From assembly GCF_004216905.1 (NCBI RefSeq), contig NZ_SGXJ01000001.1:2356001-2420000 (forward strand): 64,000 nucleotides of DNA, read 5' to 3'. The notes under the pieces are model-generated. The model searched no databases. It was not told the origin of the DNA and worked only from the letters and a program-made list of their open reading frames with translations. This document shows, piece after piece, positions 34,948-46,307 of the stretch (position 1 is its first letter; every line of letters starts with the position of its first letter). Both the position numbers and the translations under genes were made by a program. Origin of the DNA: Kribbella sp. VKM Ac-2569. Lineage in GTDB: Bacteria > Actinomycetota > Actinomycetes > Propionibacteriales > Kribbellaceae.

Positions 34948-35745
34948 TCAGCGACGCTCGGTCGCTACCGTCGAGTCGGTGCGATCCAGCAGCGACGCCG
35001 AGGCAGGCTCGAGCAGCAGGACGGCGTTGGGCGATCGGCGCAAAATCGTCGCCGGGCAGTGCGGACCGATCTCCTCGACCAGCGTTGCGCGCACCGCGCC
35101 TGCCTTGCGGCTCTCCGGCACGCACACCTGGACCTGATCCGCCGACAGCAGCGCCGGAATCGTCAGCGAGATCGCCTGCTCGGGTACGTCGTCCAGAGAC
35201 GCGAAATGACCTTCATCGACCTGCTGACGCCTCGACTCCGGCGTCAGTGTGACCACCCGGGCCCACCGCGGGTCGTCGAAGTCGGCGTCGAAGGGCTCGT
35301 TGAAGGCCAGGTGACCGTTCTCTCCGATGCCCATGCAGACAAGGTCGAGCGGCGCTGAACGCAGCTCGCGCTCGTAGCGTTCCGCCTCTGCCTGCGGATC
35401 GCCGGCGCCACTGAGGTAGTGCACCCGCGCCGGAGAGAACCGCTGCTCGATACGGTTCCGGATCCACAGCTGGAAGCTGGCGGGATGCTGGTCGTCGATC
35501 CCGACGTACTCGTCCATGTGAAAGACCTCGACCTCGCCCCAGGGGATCTCCTCATCGGCCAGGGCGTCGGTGAACGCGTACTGCGAGTTCCCGGTCGCGA
35601 TCACGACGCGAGCCCGCCCGCGTGCCTCCACCGCGGCCCTGAGGACCTGGGCGGCCCGGCCGGCGGCGGCCGCCCCCATCGCGCCTTCGCCGGCATGGAT
35701 CTCGACCGCCAGGTCCTCGGCCGTGAAGCGGGTGTCGATCGTCAT
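34948..35745 (-). CDS. nagB: Glucosamine-6-phosphate deaminase-like (NagB family)
   Basis: This 265-residue NagB-family protein has conserved FHMDEYVGI (Asp78-Glu79) and active site GIGENGHLAFNEP, with His145 and Glu150. The position matching the E. coli catalytic Asp141 is Asn143, a change also common in Gram-positive members. The family deaminates glucosamine-6-phosphate to fructose-6-phosphate, but some act on galactosamine-6-phosphate, which would suit the divergent alpha-galactosidase-like GH4. ATG 35745 has GGAGAGG upstream; an extension to 35781 is possible but unneeded. Cytoplasmic. Confidence 0.85.
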   Translation of the reverse strand: MTIDTRFTAEDLAVEIHAGEGAMGAAAAGRAAQVLRAAVEARGRARVVIATGNSQYAFTDALADEEIPWGEVEVFHMDEYVGIDDQHPASFQLWIRNRIEQRFSPARVHYLSGAGDPQAEAERYERELRSAPLDLVCMGIGENGHLAFNEPFDADFDDPRWARVVTLTPESRRQQVDEGHFASLDDVPEQAISLTIPALLSADQVQVCVPESRKAGAVRATLVEEIGPHCPATILRRSPNAVLLLEPASASLLDRTDSTVATERR

Positions 35746-35777
35746 GGGTGCCTCTCCGATTTCTACGAGTAGTCGCA

Positions 35778-35824
35778 GCAAGCTATTGCAAGCGCATGCA
35801 GCATATGCACTAGTGTTGCAGCAA
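35778..35824. promoter_or_regulatory. LacI-type operator region between nagB and GH4
   Basis: Three elements lie in the divergent promoter: GCAAGCTATTGC (35778-35789), the near-palindrome TGCAAGCGCATGCA (35787-35800) and TTGCAGCAA (35816-35824). The first and last match the pair in front of lacI at 33881-33897. Position between two divergent genes fits control of both nagB and the GH4/ABC operon by the LacI at 33936-34925. Confidence 0.6.
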
Positions 35825-35872
35825 TCACTATCACAGGTCGGCAGGATCGATCACCCACTCGAGGAGCAGTTG

Positions 35873-37246
35873 ATGGCTCGCATTGTGTTCATCGGGGCAG
35901 GCAGCGTCGTCTTCACCCGCCAGCTCGTCGCAGATCTGCTGAGCTTTCCGGATCTGCCGGAACTGGACCTCGTCCTCCATGACATCAACCCGGCGCGCCT
36001 GGACGTGGCCCGCGGTACTGCGGAACAGCTCGCGGCCCGCACCGGTCGCCCGCTCCGGATCACTGCCGCGGCGGACCGCCGTACCGCCCTGGACGGTGCC
36101 GACTTCGTGGTGAACATGATCCAGGTGGGCGGCGTCGACGCGAGCCGCGTCGATCTCGAGCTCCCGAACGAGTTCGGGCTGCGCCAGACGATCGGCGACA
36201 CCACCGGCATCGGTGGCGTGTTCCGCGCCCTGCGAACGTTCCCCGTCCTGTCGGGGATCGCCAGAGACATGCGCGCAGTCTGTCCGGAGGCGTTGTTCCT
36301 CAACTACACCAACCCGATGGCGATGAACATCTGGTGGCTGGCGACCGTCTCGCCGGACCTGCGAGCCGCGGGCCTGTGCCATAGCGTGTTCTGGACCGTC
36401 CACGATCTCTGCGCGCTGATCGGCGTACCGCTCGAAGGCACTCGGTTCCGGGCGGCAGGCGTCAACCATCAGTCGTGGCTCTACGAGTGGAGCCGGGACG
36501 GCGCCGACCTCTACCCGCAACTGCGGGAGAAGATCGCGGCGGACCCGGAGCTCGAGCGCCGGGTGCGGGTGGAGATCTTCCGCCGGATCGGCTACTACCC
36601 GACCGAGACGAGCGAGCACAGCGCCGAGTACCTGTCCTGGTTCCTGCGCTCCGACGAGCAGATCGAGCGCTTCCGGCTGCGGCCGATGCAGCATCTCGAC
36701 ACCGACCGGCGCAACCTGGCCGAGTTCCACGCGGCCCAGCAGGCGCTCGCCGAGGGCCGGGACCTGGAGCTCGAGGACGGCGGTGCCGCGGAGTACGCAC
36801 CGCAGATCATCCACTCCGTTGTCACCGGCAACGAGCGCGAGATCCACGTGAACGTGCCCAACCGCGGCCTCATCTCGAACCTGCCCCAGGGCGCGGTCGT
36901 CGAGGTCCCGGCCACGGTGGACGGGTCGGGGATCGCGCCGATCGCTGTCGGTGCGATCCCGGTCCAGGGGGCAGTACACAACCGGACGTACCTGTCCGTG
37001 GCGGAGCTGGCCGTGGAAGCGGCCCTGACCGGGTCGCGGGAGCTGGTTCTGCAGGCGATGCTCGTCGATCCGAACGCCAGCTCCACGCTCACACCTGACC
37101 GGCTCGCCGCGCTCGTCGACGAGCTGTTCAAGGTCCATCAGGACCTGCTGCCGTCAACGCTGGGCGGCGGCGTGGAGCTCGACCTGTCCGACGTACCGAA
37201 CCGCAGCTGGGTCACGACGACCCGACCTCGAAGGAGCTTGTTATGA
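35873..37246 (+). CDS. GH4 glycosidase, MelA-like alpha-galactosidase family
   Basis: This 457-residue NAD+/metal-dependent GH4 enzyme has the Rossmann motif VFIGAGSVVFTRQL at the start, FLNYTNPMAMNIWW, metal ligands GLCHSV (Cys169, His170) and GVNHQSW (His199), and NLPQGAVVEVP near the C-terminus. The segments track E. coli MelA closely, so an alpha-galactosidase or related alpha-glycosidase is the best call. Import is by an ABC system without phosphorylation, which argues against a 6-phospho-glycosidase. ATG 35873 has GAGGAG six bases upstream. The stop overlaps the start of the binding-protein gene. Confidence 0.87.
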   Translation: MARIVFIGAGSVVFTRQLVADLLSFPDLPELDLVLHDINPARLDVARGTAEQLAARTGRPLRITAAADRRTALDGADFVVNMIQVGGVDASRVDLELPNEFGLRQTIGDTTGIGGVFRALRTFPVLSGIARDMRAVCPEALFLNYTNPMAMNIWWLATVSPDLRAAGLCHSVFWTVHDLCALIGVPLEGTRFRAAGVNHQSWLYEWSRDGADLYPQLREKIAADPELERRVRVEIFRRIGYYPTETSEHSAEYLSWFLRSDEQIERFRLRPMQHLDTDRRNLAEFHAAQQALAEGRDLELEDGGAAEYAPQIIHSVVTGNEREIHVNVPNRGLISNLPQGAVVEVPATVDGSGIAPIAVGAIPVQGAVHNRTYLSVAELAVEAALTGSRELVLQAMLVDPNASSTLTPDRLAALVDELFKVHQDLLPSTLGGGVELDLSDVPNRSWVTTTRPRRSLL

Positions 37247-38556
37247 AGCGTCGCATCACCTTTTCCGTCGTCACGGCACTCGTGACGCTTGGTCTGGCCG
37301 GGCTGACCGCCTGCGGATCAAGCGGCCAGGGTGCGAGCAGCCTGGATAAGGACGCGAAGGTCTCACTCACCATGTGGACAGGGCAGACCGAGAACTCGGA
37401 GAAGATCCTCGAAGGACTGGCCGCCGAGTTCCAGAAGGCCCATCCGAACGTCTCGATCGACGTGTCCTCCGGAGCCTCCAGCACCGACGACCTGCTGCAG
37501 AAACTGTCCGCCGGTTTCGTCGGCAACAGCTACCCGGACATCTCCTACGCCTACGGAAGCTGGGCGAGTGAGCTGGAGGCGTCCGGCCGCACCCTCGACA
37601 TCACCGACCGCGTTGCCGAGCCCGACGTCAAGTGGAACGAGTTCCCCGAAGGCGCCCGTCTCACCGCCCGTCCCACCGGCAAGAAGACGATCGGTTTCCC
37701 GGCGATCGTCGACAACCTCACGTTGCTCTACAACAAGACGGTCTTCGACGCGGCCGGCGTGCCCTACCCCACCGACCAATGGACCTGGGACGATCTCCGG
37801 GCCGCCGCGAAGAAGCTCACCAACCCCGCGACGAGCACCTACGGCTACGCCTACTCGGTGTCCGGTGCCGAGAACACCGTCTGGAAGATGTGGCCGCAGC
37901 TCTGGCAGAACGGCGGTGAGATCCTCAGCCCGGACCAGAAGACCGCCGCGTTCGACTCCGATGCCGGCGTCAAGGCGCTGACCTTCCTGCGGGACATGGC
38001 CGTCACCGACAAGTCCGTGTATCTCGATCAGACCGACACCAAGTACGAGCAGCTGTTCCGGAACAACCGGATCGGCATGATGGCCTCCGGACCATGGGTG
38101 CTCTACGACCTCAAGACAGCGCGCACGAAGTACGGCGTGACGCTGCTCCCGGGGACGAACGGCGATCACCAGACCGCGTCCGGCCCCGACCTCTGGGCGC
38201 TGTTCGACCACCACGACAAGAACCGCGAGTACTGGGCCTACGAGTTCGCCAACTGGCTGACCTCGGCGGCGCAGGACGAGCGCTGGAATGTGGCCGTCGG
38301 CAACTTGCCGCTGCGCTCCTCCGAGGTCGGCTCGGCAGCCTTCAAGACCCAGGTCAAGACGTACCCCGGCCTGGACATCATGGCGGCGAACGGCGCCAAT
38401 GCGAAGAAGGTCCGGCCGACCGTCTCCGGCTATGTGGGGCTGTCGCAGGCAATAGGCGCGGCCATCTCCGAGGTGCTGCAGGGACGGGCCGAGCCGAAGC
38501 CGGCGCTGGAGAAGGCCGCCACCAAGGCGAACACCGCGCTCGAGGCCGCGCGATGA
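37243..38556 (+). CDS. Extracellular sugar-binding lipoprotein, GH4 operon
   Basis: A 437-residue CUT1 solute-binding protein with Sec-type signal MKRRITFSVVTALVTLGLAG and lipobox LTAC (Cys25). Mature motifs include SLTMWTGQTENSEKI and PYPTDQWTWDDLRAAAKKL. It overlaps the GH4 stop by four bases and the next permease start by four bases, giving a compact operon. Confidence 0.94.
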   Translation: MKRRITFSVVTALVTLGLAGLTACGSSGQGASSLDKDAKVSLTMWTGQTENSEKILEGLAAEFQKAHPNVSIDVSSGASSTDDLLQKLSAGFVGNSYPDISYAYGSWASELEASGRTLDITDRVAEPDVKWNEFPEGARLTARPTGKKTIGFPAIVDNLTLLYNKTVFDAAGVPYPTDQWTWDDLRAAAKKLTNPATSTYGYAYSVSGAENTVWKMWPQLWQNGGEILSPDQKTAAFDSDAGVKALTFLRDMAVTDKSVYLDQTDTKYEQLFRNNRIGMMASGPWVLYDLKTARTKYGVTLLPGTNGDHQTASGPDLWALFDHHDKNREYWAYEFANWLTSAAQDERWNVAVGNLPLRSSEVGSAAFKTQVKTYPGLDIMAANGANAKKVRPTVSGYVGLSQAIGAAISEVLQGRAEPKPALEKAATKANTALEAAR

Positions 38557-39503
38557 CCACCACGGAACTGTCGCCCGCCGCCACTGCGCCGTCAGGAGCA
38601 GATCAGCCGGATCGCTCCGGACGTCGCCATGACCGGTGGCGGGCTGCTCTCACGGGTTGGCTCTTCGCCGGCCCGGCAACGCTGATCGTGCTCGGGCTCT
38701 CGATCTTTCCGGCCGGCTGGGCGTTCGTGCTCTCGCTGGAGAAGTGGAACGGTTTCAGCCCACCCGAGTTCGTGGGCGGCAAGAACTACAGCCGGCTCAT
38801 CACGGACGCGGAGTTCGCCGACGCCGTACTGCACACGATCATCTACACGGCGATGTTCGTCCCGATGTCGGTCCTCGCCGGGCTGTTCCTGGCGGTAGCG
38901 CTCAACCGGAGGATCCGCTTCATCGGGATCTACCGCACCGCGATCTTCGTACCCTTCGTCGCCTCGGCGGCCGCCACCGGCATCCTGTCGACGTACCTGT
39001 TCAGTCCGCAGTACGGCCTGGTCAACAACGTGCTGCAGAGGCTCGGGCTGCCCGCTCAGGGCTGGCTCGAGGATCCGGCCCAGGCGATGGTCGTGATCGC
39101 GATCATGTCGCTGTGGGGTCAGGCCGCGTTCACCACGGTCATTTACCTGGCTGCACTGCAGGACGTACCGGGCGAGCTCATCGAGGCCGCGCGGGTCGAC
39201 GGCGCCGGCAGTTGGCAGACGTTCTGGCGGGTGATCTGGCCGCAGCTCCGGCCGGTGACCGTCTTCGTCACCATCTGGCAGACGATCGGCGCTATCCAGC
39301 TGTTCGACCTCGTCTACACGACGACGCGTGGCGGTCCGTTGAACGCCACCAGGACGATCGTCTACTTCCTGTGGGACAAGGCCTTCAGGTCTCTCGACTT
39401 CGGCTACGGCTCGGCGGCGGCGTACGTGCTGTTCGCGATCACCCTGCTGACCACGATCGGGGTCGTCGTCTACTCCCGGCGGAAGAACATGGAGGCGTTC
39501 TAG
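38553..39503 (+). CDS. Carbohydrate ABC transporter permease (MalF type), GH4 operon
   Basis: This 316-residue membrane protein has a 30-residue charged cytoplasmic tail, a first helix WLFAGPATLIVLGLSIFPAG, and EAA-loop EAARVDGAGSWQTFWRVIWP. ATG at 38553 overlaps the binding-protein stop, fixing the start although the frame is open further upstream. Confidence 0.94.
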   Translation: MTTTELSPAATAPSGADQPDRSGRRHDRWRAALTGWLFAGPATLIVLGLSIFPAGWAFVLSLEKWNGFSPPEFVGGKNYSRLITDAEFADAVLHTIIYTAMFVPMSVLAGLFLAVALNRRIRFIGIYRTAIFVPFVASAAATGILSTYLFSPQYGLVNNVLQRLGLPAQGWLEDPAQAMVVIAIMSLWGQAAFTTVIYLAALQDVPGELIEAARVDGAGSWQTFWRVIWPQLRPVTVFVTIWQTIGAIQLFDLVYTTTRGGPLNATRTIVYFLWDKAFRSLDFGYGSAAAYVLFAITLLTTIGVVVYSRRKNMEAF

Positions 39504-40346
39504 GTGACCGTCGACACAACCTCAAAGGCCCCGAAGTCACGTCCGTCCGGCTGGCACCTGTTGCTGGCGCCGGTGGCTCTGCTCTTCCTGCTGCCGTTCC
39601 TGCAGATGTTCCTCGCGTCGGTGTCGCCGGCGGACGAGCTGCTCAAGTTCCCGCCGCCGATCATCCCGTCACGGATCGACTTCAGCGGGTTCGTGACCTT
39701 GTTCACCGAGTCGGATGCGCTGCTGTGGCTGGGCAACACCGTGCTGGTGGCAACGTCGGCGATCGTGTCTCATCTGCTCCTGTGCTCGCTGGCCGGGTAC
39801 GGATTCGCGCGGCTGGCGTTTCGGGGGCGTACGGTCGGTATCTTCATGATCCTCGCAACGATCATGATTCCCACCCAGCTGCTGATGATCCCGACGTACC
39901 TCCTCTTCTCGCGGCTGCGGCTGATCGACAGCCTCGGCGCCGCCATCGTGCCCTGGCTCTCGTCAGCGTTCGGGATCTTCCTGATGCGGCAGTTCTTCCT
40001 GTCGCTGCCGAAGGAACTCGAGGAGTCCGGTCTGATCGACGGTGCGAATCGCTGGCAGGTCTTCTCCCGGATCGTGCTCCCGCTGGCGAAGCCCGCGCTC
40101 GCGACCCTGGCGATCTTCACGCTGCTCGGCTCGTGGAACGACCTGGTCTGGCCGCTGATCGCGATCAACAACGACCACGCCTTCACCCTGCAGCTCGGCC
40201 TGGCGAACTTCCAGGGCACCCGCCGGACCGAGTGGTCCTTGCTCATGGCCGGCAACGTCGTAGCCACGTTGCCCCTCATCCTCTTCTTCCTGATCGCCCA
40301 GAAACAGTTCGTCGCCACCATGACCCTCTCCGGCCTCAAGGGCTGA
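39504..40346 (+). CDS. Carbohydrate ABC transporter permease (MalG type), GH4 operon
   Basis: A 280-residue second permease with helices from residue 15 (WHLLLAPVALLFLLPFLQMF) and EAA-loop EESGLIDGANRWQVFSRIVL. The GTG start at 39504 follows directly on the TAG of the previous permease with no gap. Last gene of the GH4 operon; no ATPase gene is present. Confidence 0.93.
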   Translation: MTVDTTSKAPKSRPSGWHLLLAPVALLFLLPFLQMFLASVSPADELLKFPPPIIPSRIDFSGFVTLFTESDALLWLGNTVLVATSAIVSHLLLCSLAGYGFARLAFRGRTVGIFMILATIMIPTQLLMIPTYLLFSRLRLIDSLGAAIVPWLSSAFGIFLMRQFFLSLPKELEESGLIDGANRWQVFSRIVLPLAKPALATLAIFTLLGSWNDLVWPLIAINNDHAFTLQLGLANFQGTRRTEWSLLMAGNVVATLPLILFFLIAQKQFVATMTLSGLKG

Positions 40347-40472
40347 CCCGAGCAAGACCGCCGTCGATCACTCGCCGTACGGCGACATGAACTGAGCACT
40401 AGGCGCATGCTGCAGTCATGGCTGAACTCGTCTGGGCCACAGTGAGTTGAGCGAATCTTCGAGGGGGAAGCG

Positions 40473-42905
<2,433 letters not shown>

Positions 42906-43034
42906 GGTTCTTCCGGAATGGACCCCGCGGTCGGTGTCACGACCCAAGCGGCGCATTGACCCCACCGAGGTACGGATCCCGGCCGACCTGCCCGGCCCTT
43001 GGCGGCTGAGCTGCCCGGCTGTCAAGGTGGCGGT

Positions 43035-43823
43035 GTGTCAGAGCAGCAGCTCGATGGCGGGATCGCGAACGCGGGCCAGGTCGTCCGCGTCGGTCCGCAT
43101 GTTCTTCGTCCTTCGAGTCCGCACTCGGGTTCGATTCACGCCTTCCTGCGGGCGGTGAAAGACGCCGGATTCGACGGTGCCCCGACACCAGTCGGAATCG
43201 ACAAGGACGGCCGCGAGCGCCTTGTGTTCATCGACGGCGACGTGCCAGTGGCGCCCTATCCGGACTGGAGCCAGTCCGACACCGCGCTGGCGTCCATCGC
43301 CAGGCTGCTGCGCGGGCTGCACGACGCCGCCCGCGAGTTCGACCCTCAGAGTCTCACCTGGAACGACAGTCTGGCTGACCCTGCGGGCGGGACGATCGTG
43401 TGCCACAACGACGTGGAGCTCTCGAACGTGGTCTTCCGTGACGGCATTGCCGTTGCTCTCCTCGACTTCGAGTTCGCCGCCCCTGGCCGCCCCGTCTACG
43501 ACGTGGCCCAGCTCGCCCGCCTCTGTGTACCAATCGAGGACGACTTCGACCAGGACCGGATCGGCTGGCTGCCCGCCGACCGACCAGCGCGGTTACGACT
43601 CGTCGCCGACGCCTACGGACTGGACCGGGACGGCCGGGCAGAACTGCTCACCGCCATCAACGATGCCGTCGCCCGCATCGAAGCAGCCGCGAGGCGCACC
43701 ATCGATGCGGGCGGCCCGAACACCGTCGCGATGCTGAACCGGACGGGAGGCATCGAGAAGTACGACCGCCGGCGCCGCTGGTGGACCGCCCACCATGACC
43801 AGTTCGCCAAAGCCCTCCTCTAA
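43035..43823 (+). CDS. Phosphotransferase (APH family), unknown substrate
   Basis: A 262-residue APH-fold kinase with catalytic loop VCHNDVELSN (His124, Asp126, Asn131; Asn replaces the more usual Gly in HGD) and metal segment ALLDFEFAAPG (Asp144). GTG at 43035 with AAGGTGG upstream starts the recognisable protein; an earlier ATG at 42999 is possible. The N-terminal lobe is short, as in small actinobacterial APH proteins. Drug resistance is not implied; substrate unknown. Confidence 0.8.
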   Translation: MSEQQLDGGIANAGQVVRVGPHVLRPSSPHSGSIHAFLRAVKDAGFDGAPTPVGIDKDGRERLVFIDGDVPVAPYPDWSQSDTALASIARLLRGLHDAAREFDPQSLTWNDSLADPAGGTIVCHNDVELSNVVFRDGIAVALLDFEFAAPGRPVYDVAQLARLCVPIEDDFDQDRIGWLPADRPARLRLVADAYGLDRDGRAELLTAINDAVARIEAAARRTIDAGGPNTVAMLNRTGGIEKYDRRRRWWTAHHDQFAKALL

Positions 43824-43951
43824 CGCACCCCTTCGCCCACCCGAGAGGCCACACGGTCGGCGTGTACGGAGGTCCGCCGACTGCGTGCGATACCGGCCGC
43901 GGGTCAGGCTGCCTGGGGCCGGGTGCCGCCGTTGCATCGATACCGCAGATG

Positions 43952-44467
43952 TCACGGCAGGTGCACGTAGCCGAGGTAGGCCGCCCCGGCAGGCCCAGCA
44001 CGCGACGTTCCGTCCCGGGTCCAGCCATGCCGCTCGTAGAACCGGATCGCGCGAGGGTTCCGCTCCCACACCTCGACCTCGCCAACGGCATCAGCCTGGC
44101 GTGCAAGGGAAACGAAGCGAGCCATCAGAGCGCCACCGACACCGATGGACCATCGGTCCGGCTCGACAAAAATACCGACGAGCCGCACACGCTTCTCGTG
44201 AGATGCTCTCGTCGGAAACACCTCACCGGCGTCCACAGTGATAACACCGACGATGTCATCATCGATAGCCGCCACCAGGACGGCAATCCGAGGGTCGTCC
44301 ACCATCTTTCGCCAGGTCTCCCGGTACTCCTCGTCAGGATGCACCGCCACCTCATGGCCGCCGGCACGGTAATACACAGCTCGCGACCGGGCGTGCATCT
44401 CCGCCAGCGCATCACCGTCTCCTGGCACGGCGTCACGAATGTGCACCAGCTGACTTGGCTCTGACAT
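43952..44467 (-). CDS. GNAT-family N-acetyltransferase
   Basis: This 171-residue acetyltransferase has the acetyl-CoA-binding strand-helix segment VRLVGIFVEPDRWSIGVGGA followed by ERNPRAIRFYERHGW, the standard C-terminal GNAT pattern. ATG 44467 starts it; an upstream start at 44476 adds three residues. Substrate unknown (amino group of a small molecule or protein). Confidence 0.88.
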   Translation of the reverse strand: MSEPSQLVHIRDAVPGDGDALAEMHARSRAVYYRAGGHEVAVHPDEEYRETWRKMVDDPRIAVLVAAIDDDIVGVITVDAGEVFPTRASHEKRVRLVGIFVEPDRWSIGVGGALMARFVSLARQADAVGEVEVWERNPRAIRFYERHGWTRDGTSRAGPAGAAYLGYVHLP

Positions 44468-44597
44468 GAGACACAAAGGTATGGCTCCTCAGGTCGAGCT
44501 GCCACTGCCTTGGCGCCTCTCCGTCTGCCTGTAGCAGGCTCGTGGATGCCGATGGGCCCCTCGTCTCGGATCGGGCAGAAACAGAGGTGCTAGCCCG

Positions 44598-44942
44598 CTA
44601 GGACTGGTCTCGCCGCTGTTCGTTGATGCGCAGGGCTTCGGCGAGTTGGTCTTCCAAGATGATGATCCGACACGCGGCCTCGAGCGCGGTGCCTTGGTCG
44701 ACGAGTTCACGAGCGCGGGTGGCCAGGCGTAGCTGGTAGCGGGAGTAGCGGCGGTGGCCGCCCTCGGAGCGTTGCGGGGTGATCAGCTTCGCCTCGTCCA
44801 GGCTCCGCAGGAACCCTGGCGTGGTGCCCAGCATCTCCGCGGCCCGGCCCATCGTGAACGCCGGGTAGTCGTCATCGTCGAAATTGGCCGTCCCGGCCGG
44901 GGTTGAACTCATCAGGGTCTCCGCGTGTGTATCTGGGGTCAT
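44598..44942 (-). CDS. MerR-like transcriptional regulator
   Basis: This 114-residue regulator has a MerR-type winged helix (FTMGRAAEMLGTTPGFLRSL, then LITPQRSEGGHRRYSRYQL) and a short coiled helix (ALEAACRIIILEDQLAEALR) with no effector domain. The size and fold recall BldC/HspR-like small MerR proteins. ATG 44942 has GGAGG four bases upstream. Just upstream of that lie a 10-bp hairpin (44962-44985) and a 105-bp array of short repeats, suggesting autoregulation or a structured leader. Confidence 0.88.
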   Translation of the reverse strand: MTPDTHAETLMSSTPAGTANFDDDDYPAFTMGRAAEMLGTTPGFLRSLDEAKLITPQRSEGGHRRYSRYQLRLATRARELVDQGTALEAACRIIILEDQLAEALRINEQRRDQS

Positions 44943-44961
44943 CGAGCCTCCATGCCGAAGA

Positions 44962-44985
44962 GCCCCGGTGCGGAAGCACCGGGGC
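44962..44985 (-). promoter_or_regulatory. Perfect 10-bp hairpin in merR leader
   Basis: GCCCCGGTGC-GGAA-GCACCGGGGC: 10-bp perfect stem with a four-base loop, ending about 20 bases before the merR start and just upstream of its GGAGG. On the transcribed (minus) strand no U-run follows, so a leader structure or attenuator is as likely as a terminator. Confidence 0.65.
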
Positions 44986-45197
44986 CCAAGGGGTTGTTGG
45001 ATTGTCACCATCTACCGGCTGTGAGGCCGGCCTTGCATGTCCGCAGCGCGCCACGTGAAGGCCATCGCTGCGGGGATCGCTGAATGCGTAACCGAAGACC
45101 ACCTTCCAATCCGATGGAACTACGGCACCCGCCCGGCAAAGTACTGGCACTGGCGGGCGATCCGACGGTGTAATCCCTTCCCTTCTCTCTCGAACCA

Positions 45198-45303
45198 CAA
45201 CTACCTACTGCTACCTCAACTACAAACAGCAACTACAACTGCGCATTGCTACTGCAACTACGGAACTGCTCACTGCCACTTCGACTTGCAAAACTGCTAC
45301 TTC
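45198..45303. repeat. Array of ACTRC/GCTAC pentamers upstream of merR
   Basis: Within 106 bases there are about sixteen copies of a pentamer of the form ACTAC, ACTGC, GCTAC or ACTTC, including four copies of CAACTAC (45198, 45217, 45230 and 45255). The tract is almost free of G on the plus strand, unlike its surroundings. Spacing is irregular (3-13 bases). It could be a multi-site binding region for the small MerR protein next door; a coding explanation was rejected. Confidence 0.55.
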
Positions 45304-45574
45304 GATCCATCAAGTCTGGAACCCCGATCGACCACTGGCTCCACAGACTCTGACCCTGGCGTGAAACCCGAGCCCCTTCACTGATCGGCCCGGCGGAGTC
45401 CGCCGTCGTACCTACTTCACAACCTTGGACAGATCGGTAGCTGTCCACGTCAGCTTCGCTGTTCTTCTCTGTCAACAAGAGCAACGCTACACAGTCCAGG
45501 CCCCAATGTCTAATCCCGCCACGATAGGTTTTACGCGGATCTCACAACAGCTTCCGCGGCGGCCGGCCCGATCA

Positions 45575-46048
45575 TCAGCTTGCGTTCCAGACGGCTTCTG
45601 CCCCGGCGTGACCAGTGGCGATGACGAGCAGCAGGACGGCGACTCCCGCAATCGGTAGCAAGACCATCACCACGGGAACCAGCACAGGCATCCGCGCCTT
45701 CTTGTCAGAGCCGCCCGCCAGCGCACTGATATGGGGCAGCACCCACCAAGCGACCGCGGCAACTGCAGCGAGAGCCAAAGCTCCGAGCTCGAGGCGTCCG
45801 GCCCACATGTCATGTGTCTCGACCTGAGCGCTGCGCAGGTTTCGATCCCGCCGCAGGTCTTGCCCGGTCAGGCTCGCGACCTGGGTCATCACAACGGCAG
45901 CCAGAGCGAACGCCAACGCGGGGTTCCGCAACAGGTATCGCCACTTCGGCACCAGCGCATAGACGATGGCCAGCAGAGCAGCAACTGGAACAAGGAGGAC
46001 CACCCCGTGGACGAGCAAGGGGTGCAGTGGCAGTCCATCGATCTCCAT
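45575..46048 (-). CDS. DUF2231 membrane protein
   Basis: A 157-residue protein beginning MEIDGLPLHPLLVHGVVLLV, the N-terminal signature of DUF2231, with four membrane helices (about residues 16-36, 47-63, 88-106 and 125-148). ATG 46048 has AAGGAGA upstream. Function of the family is unknown; members may bind heme or metals through the conserved His residues (HPLLVH). A 24-bp motif shared with the doxX upstream region lies at 46131-46154. Confidence 0.85.
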   Translation of the reverse strand: MEIDGLPLHPLLVHGVVLLVPVAALLAIVYALVPKWRYLLRNPALAFALAAVVMTQVASLTGQDLRRDRNLRSAQVETHDMWAGRLELGALALAAVAAVAWWVLPHISALAGGSDKKARMPVLVPVVMVLLPIAGVAVLLLVIATGHAGAEAVWNAS

Positions 46049-46130
46049 CGGATTCTCCTTGGCAGGCGGAGCTCGGCGGGCCGGCGACCGAACGGTTGAG
46101 GTCTCGAACATGTCTTGATCCGACAGAGAT

Positions 46131-46154
46131 CTCAATCATCACAAGGGATGACGT
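46131..46154. promoter_or_regulatory. Shared 24-bp upstream motif, DUF2231 copy
   Basis: CTCAATCATCACAAGGGATGACGT, matching the copy at 47112-47135 at 21 of 24 positions; mismatches are limited to three adjacent central bases. CATC and GATG arms form a small inverted repeat. It lies 83-106 bp upstream of the DUF2231 start, a promoter-like position. Probably a common regulator site. Confidence 0.5.
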
Positions 46155-46307
46155 TGTCGAGGTCGTCTCACCCTCAAGTCCCGGGCCACTACTGGGCAGC
46201 GCGTGCCGCGGTGGGAACCGCGAGAACCTTTCCCAGCAGGCGATGTAGCTGTTGCTGTTCGCGGTCACCGAGGGACGTGAACGGAGAACGGACGTAGGCC
46301 CCGGCGA

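Larger units (their letters stand above)
44943..45574 (-). other. Non-coding 630-bp upstream region of merR
   Basis: No convincing gene is present between merR and the DUF2231 gene. The stretch holds a perfect 10-bp hairpin at 44962-44985, a smaller one at 45015-45030 (CCGGC/GCCGG), and the low-complexity repeat array at 45198-45303. Together they look like a long regulatory or leader region of the merR gene. Confidence 0.55.

Noticed and set aside
40372-40385. Palindrome TCGCCGTACGGCGA after the GH4 operon
   Set aside because: It has no loop, so it is a poor terminator, and CGTACG-containing words are very common throughout this sequence.
45037-45384. A plus-strand frame through the repeat array (low-complexity Tyr/Cys/Asn peptide)
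   Set aside because: The peptide is made only by the ACTRC repeats, has no ribosome site and no family pattern; a non-coding repeat array is simpler.
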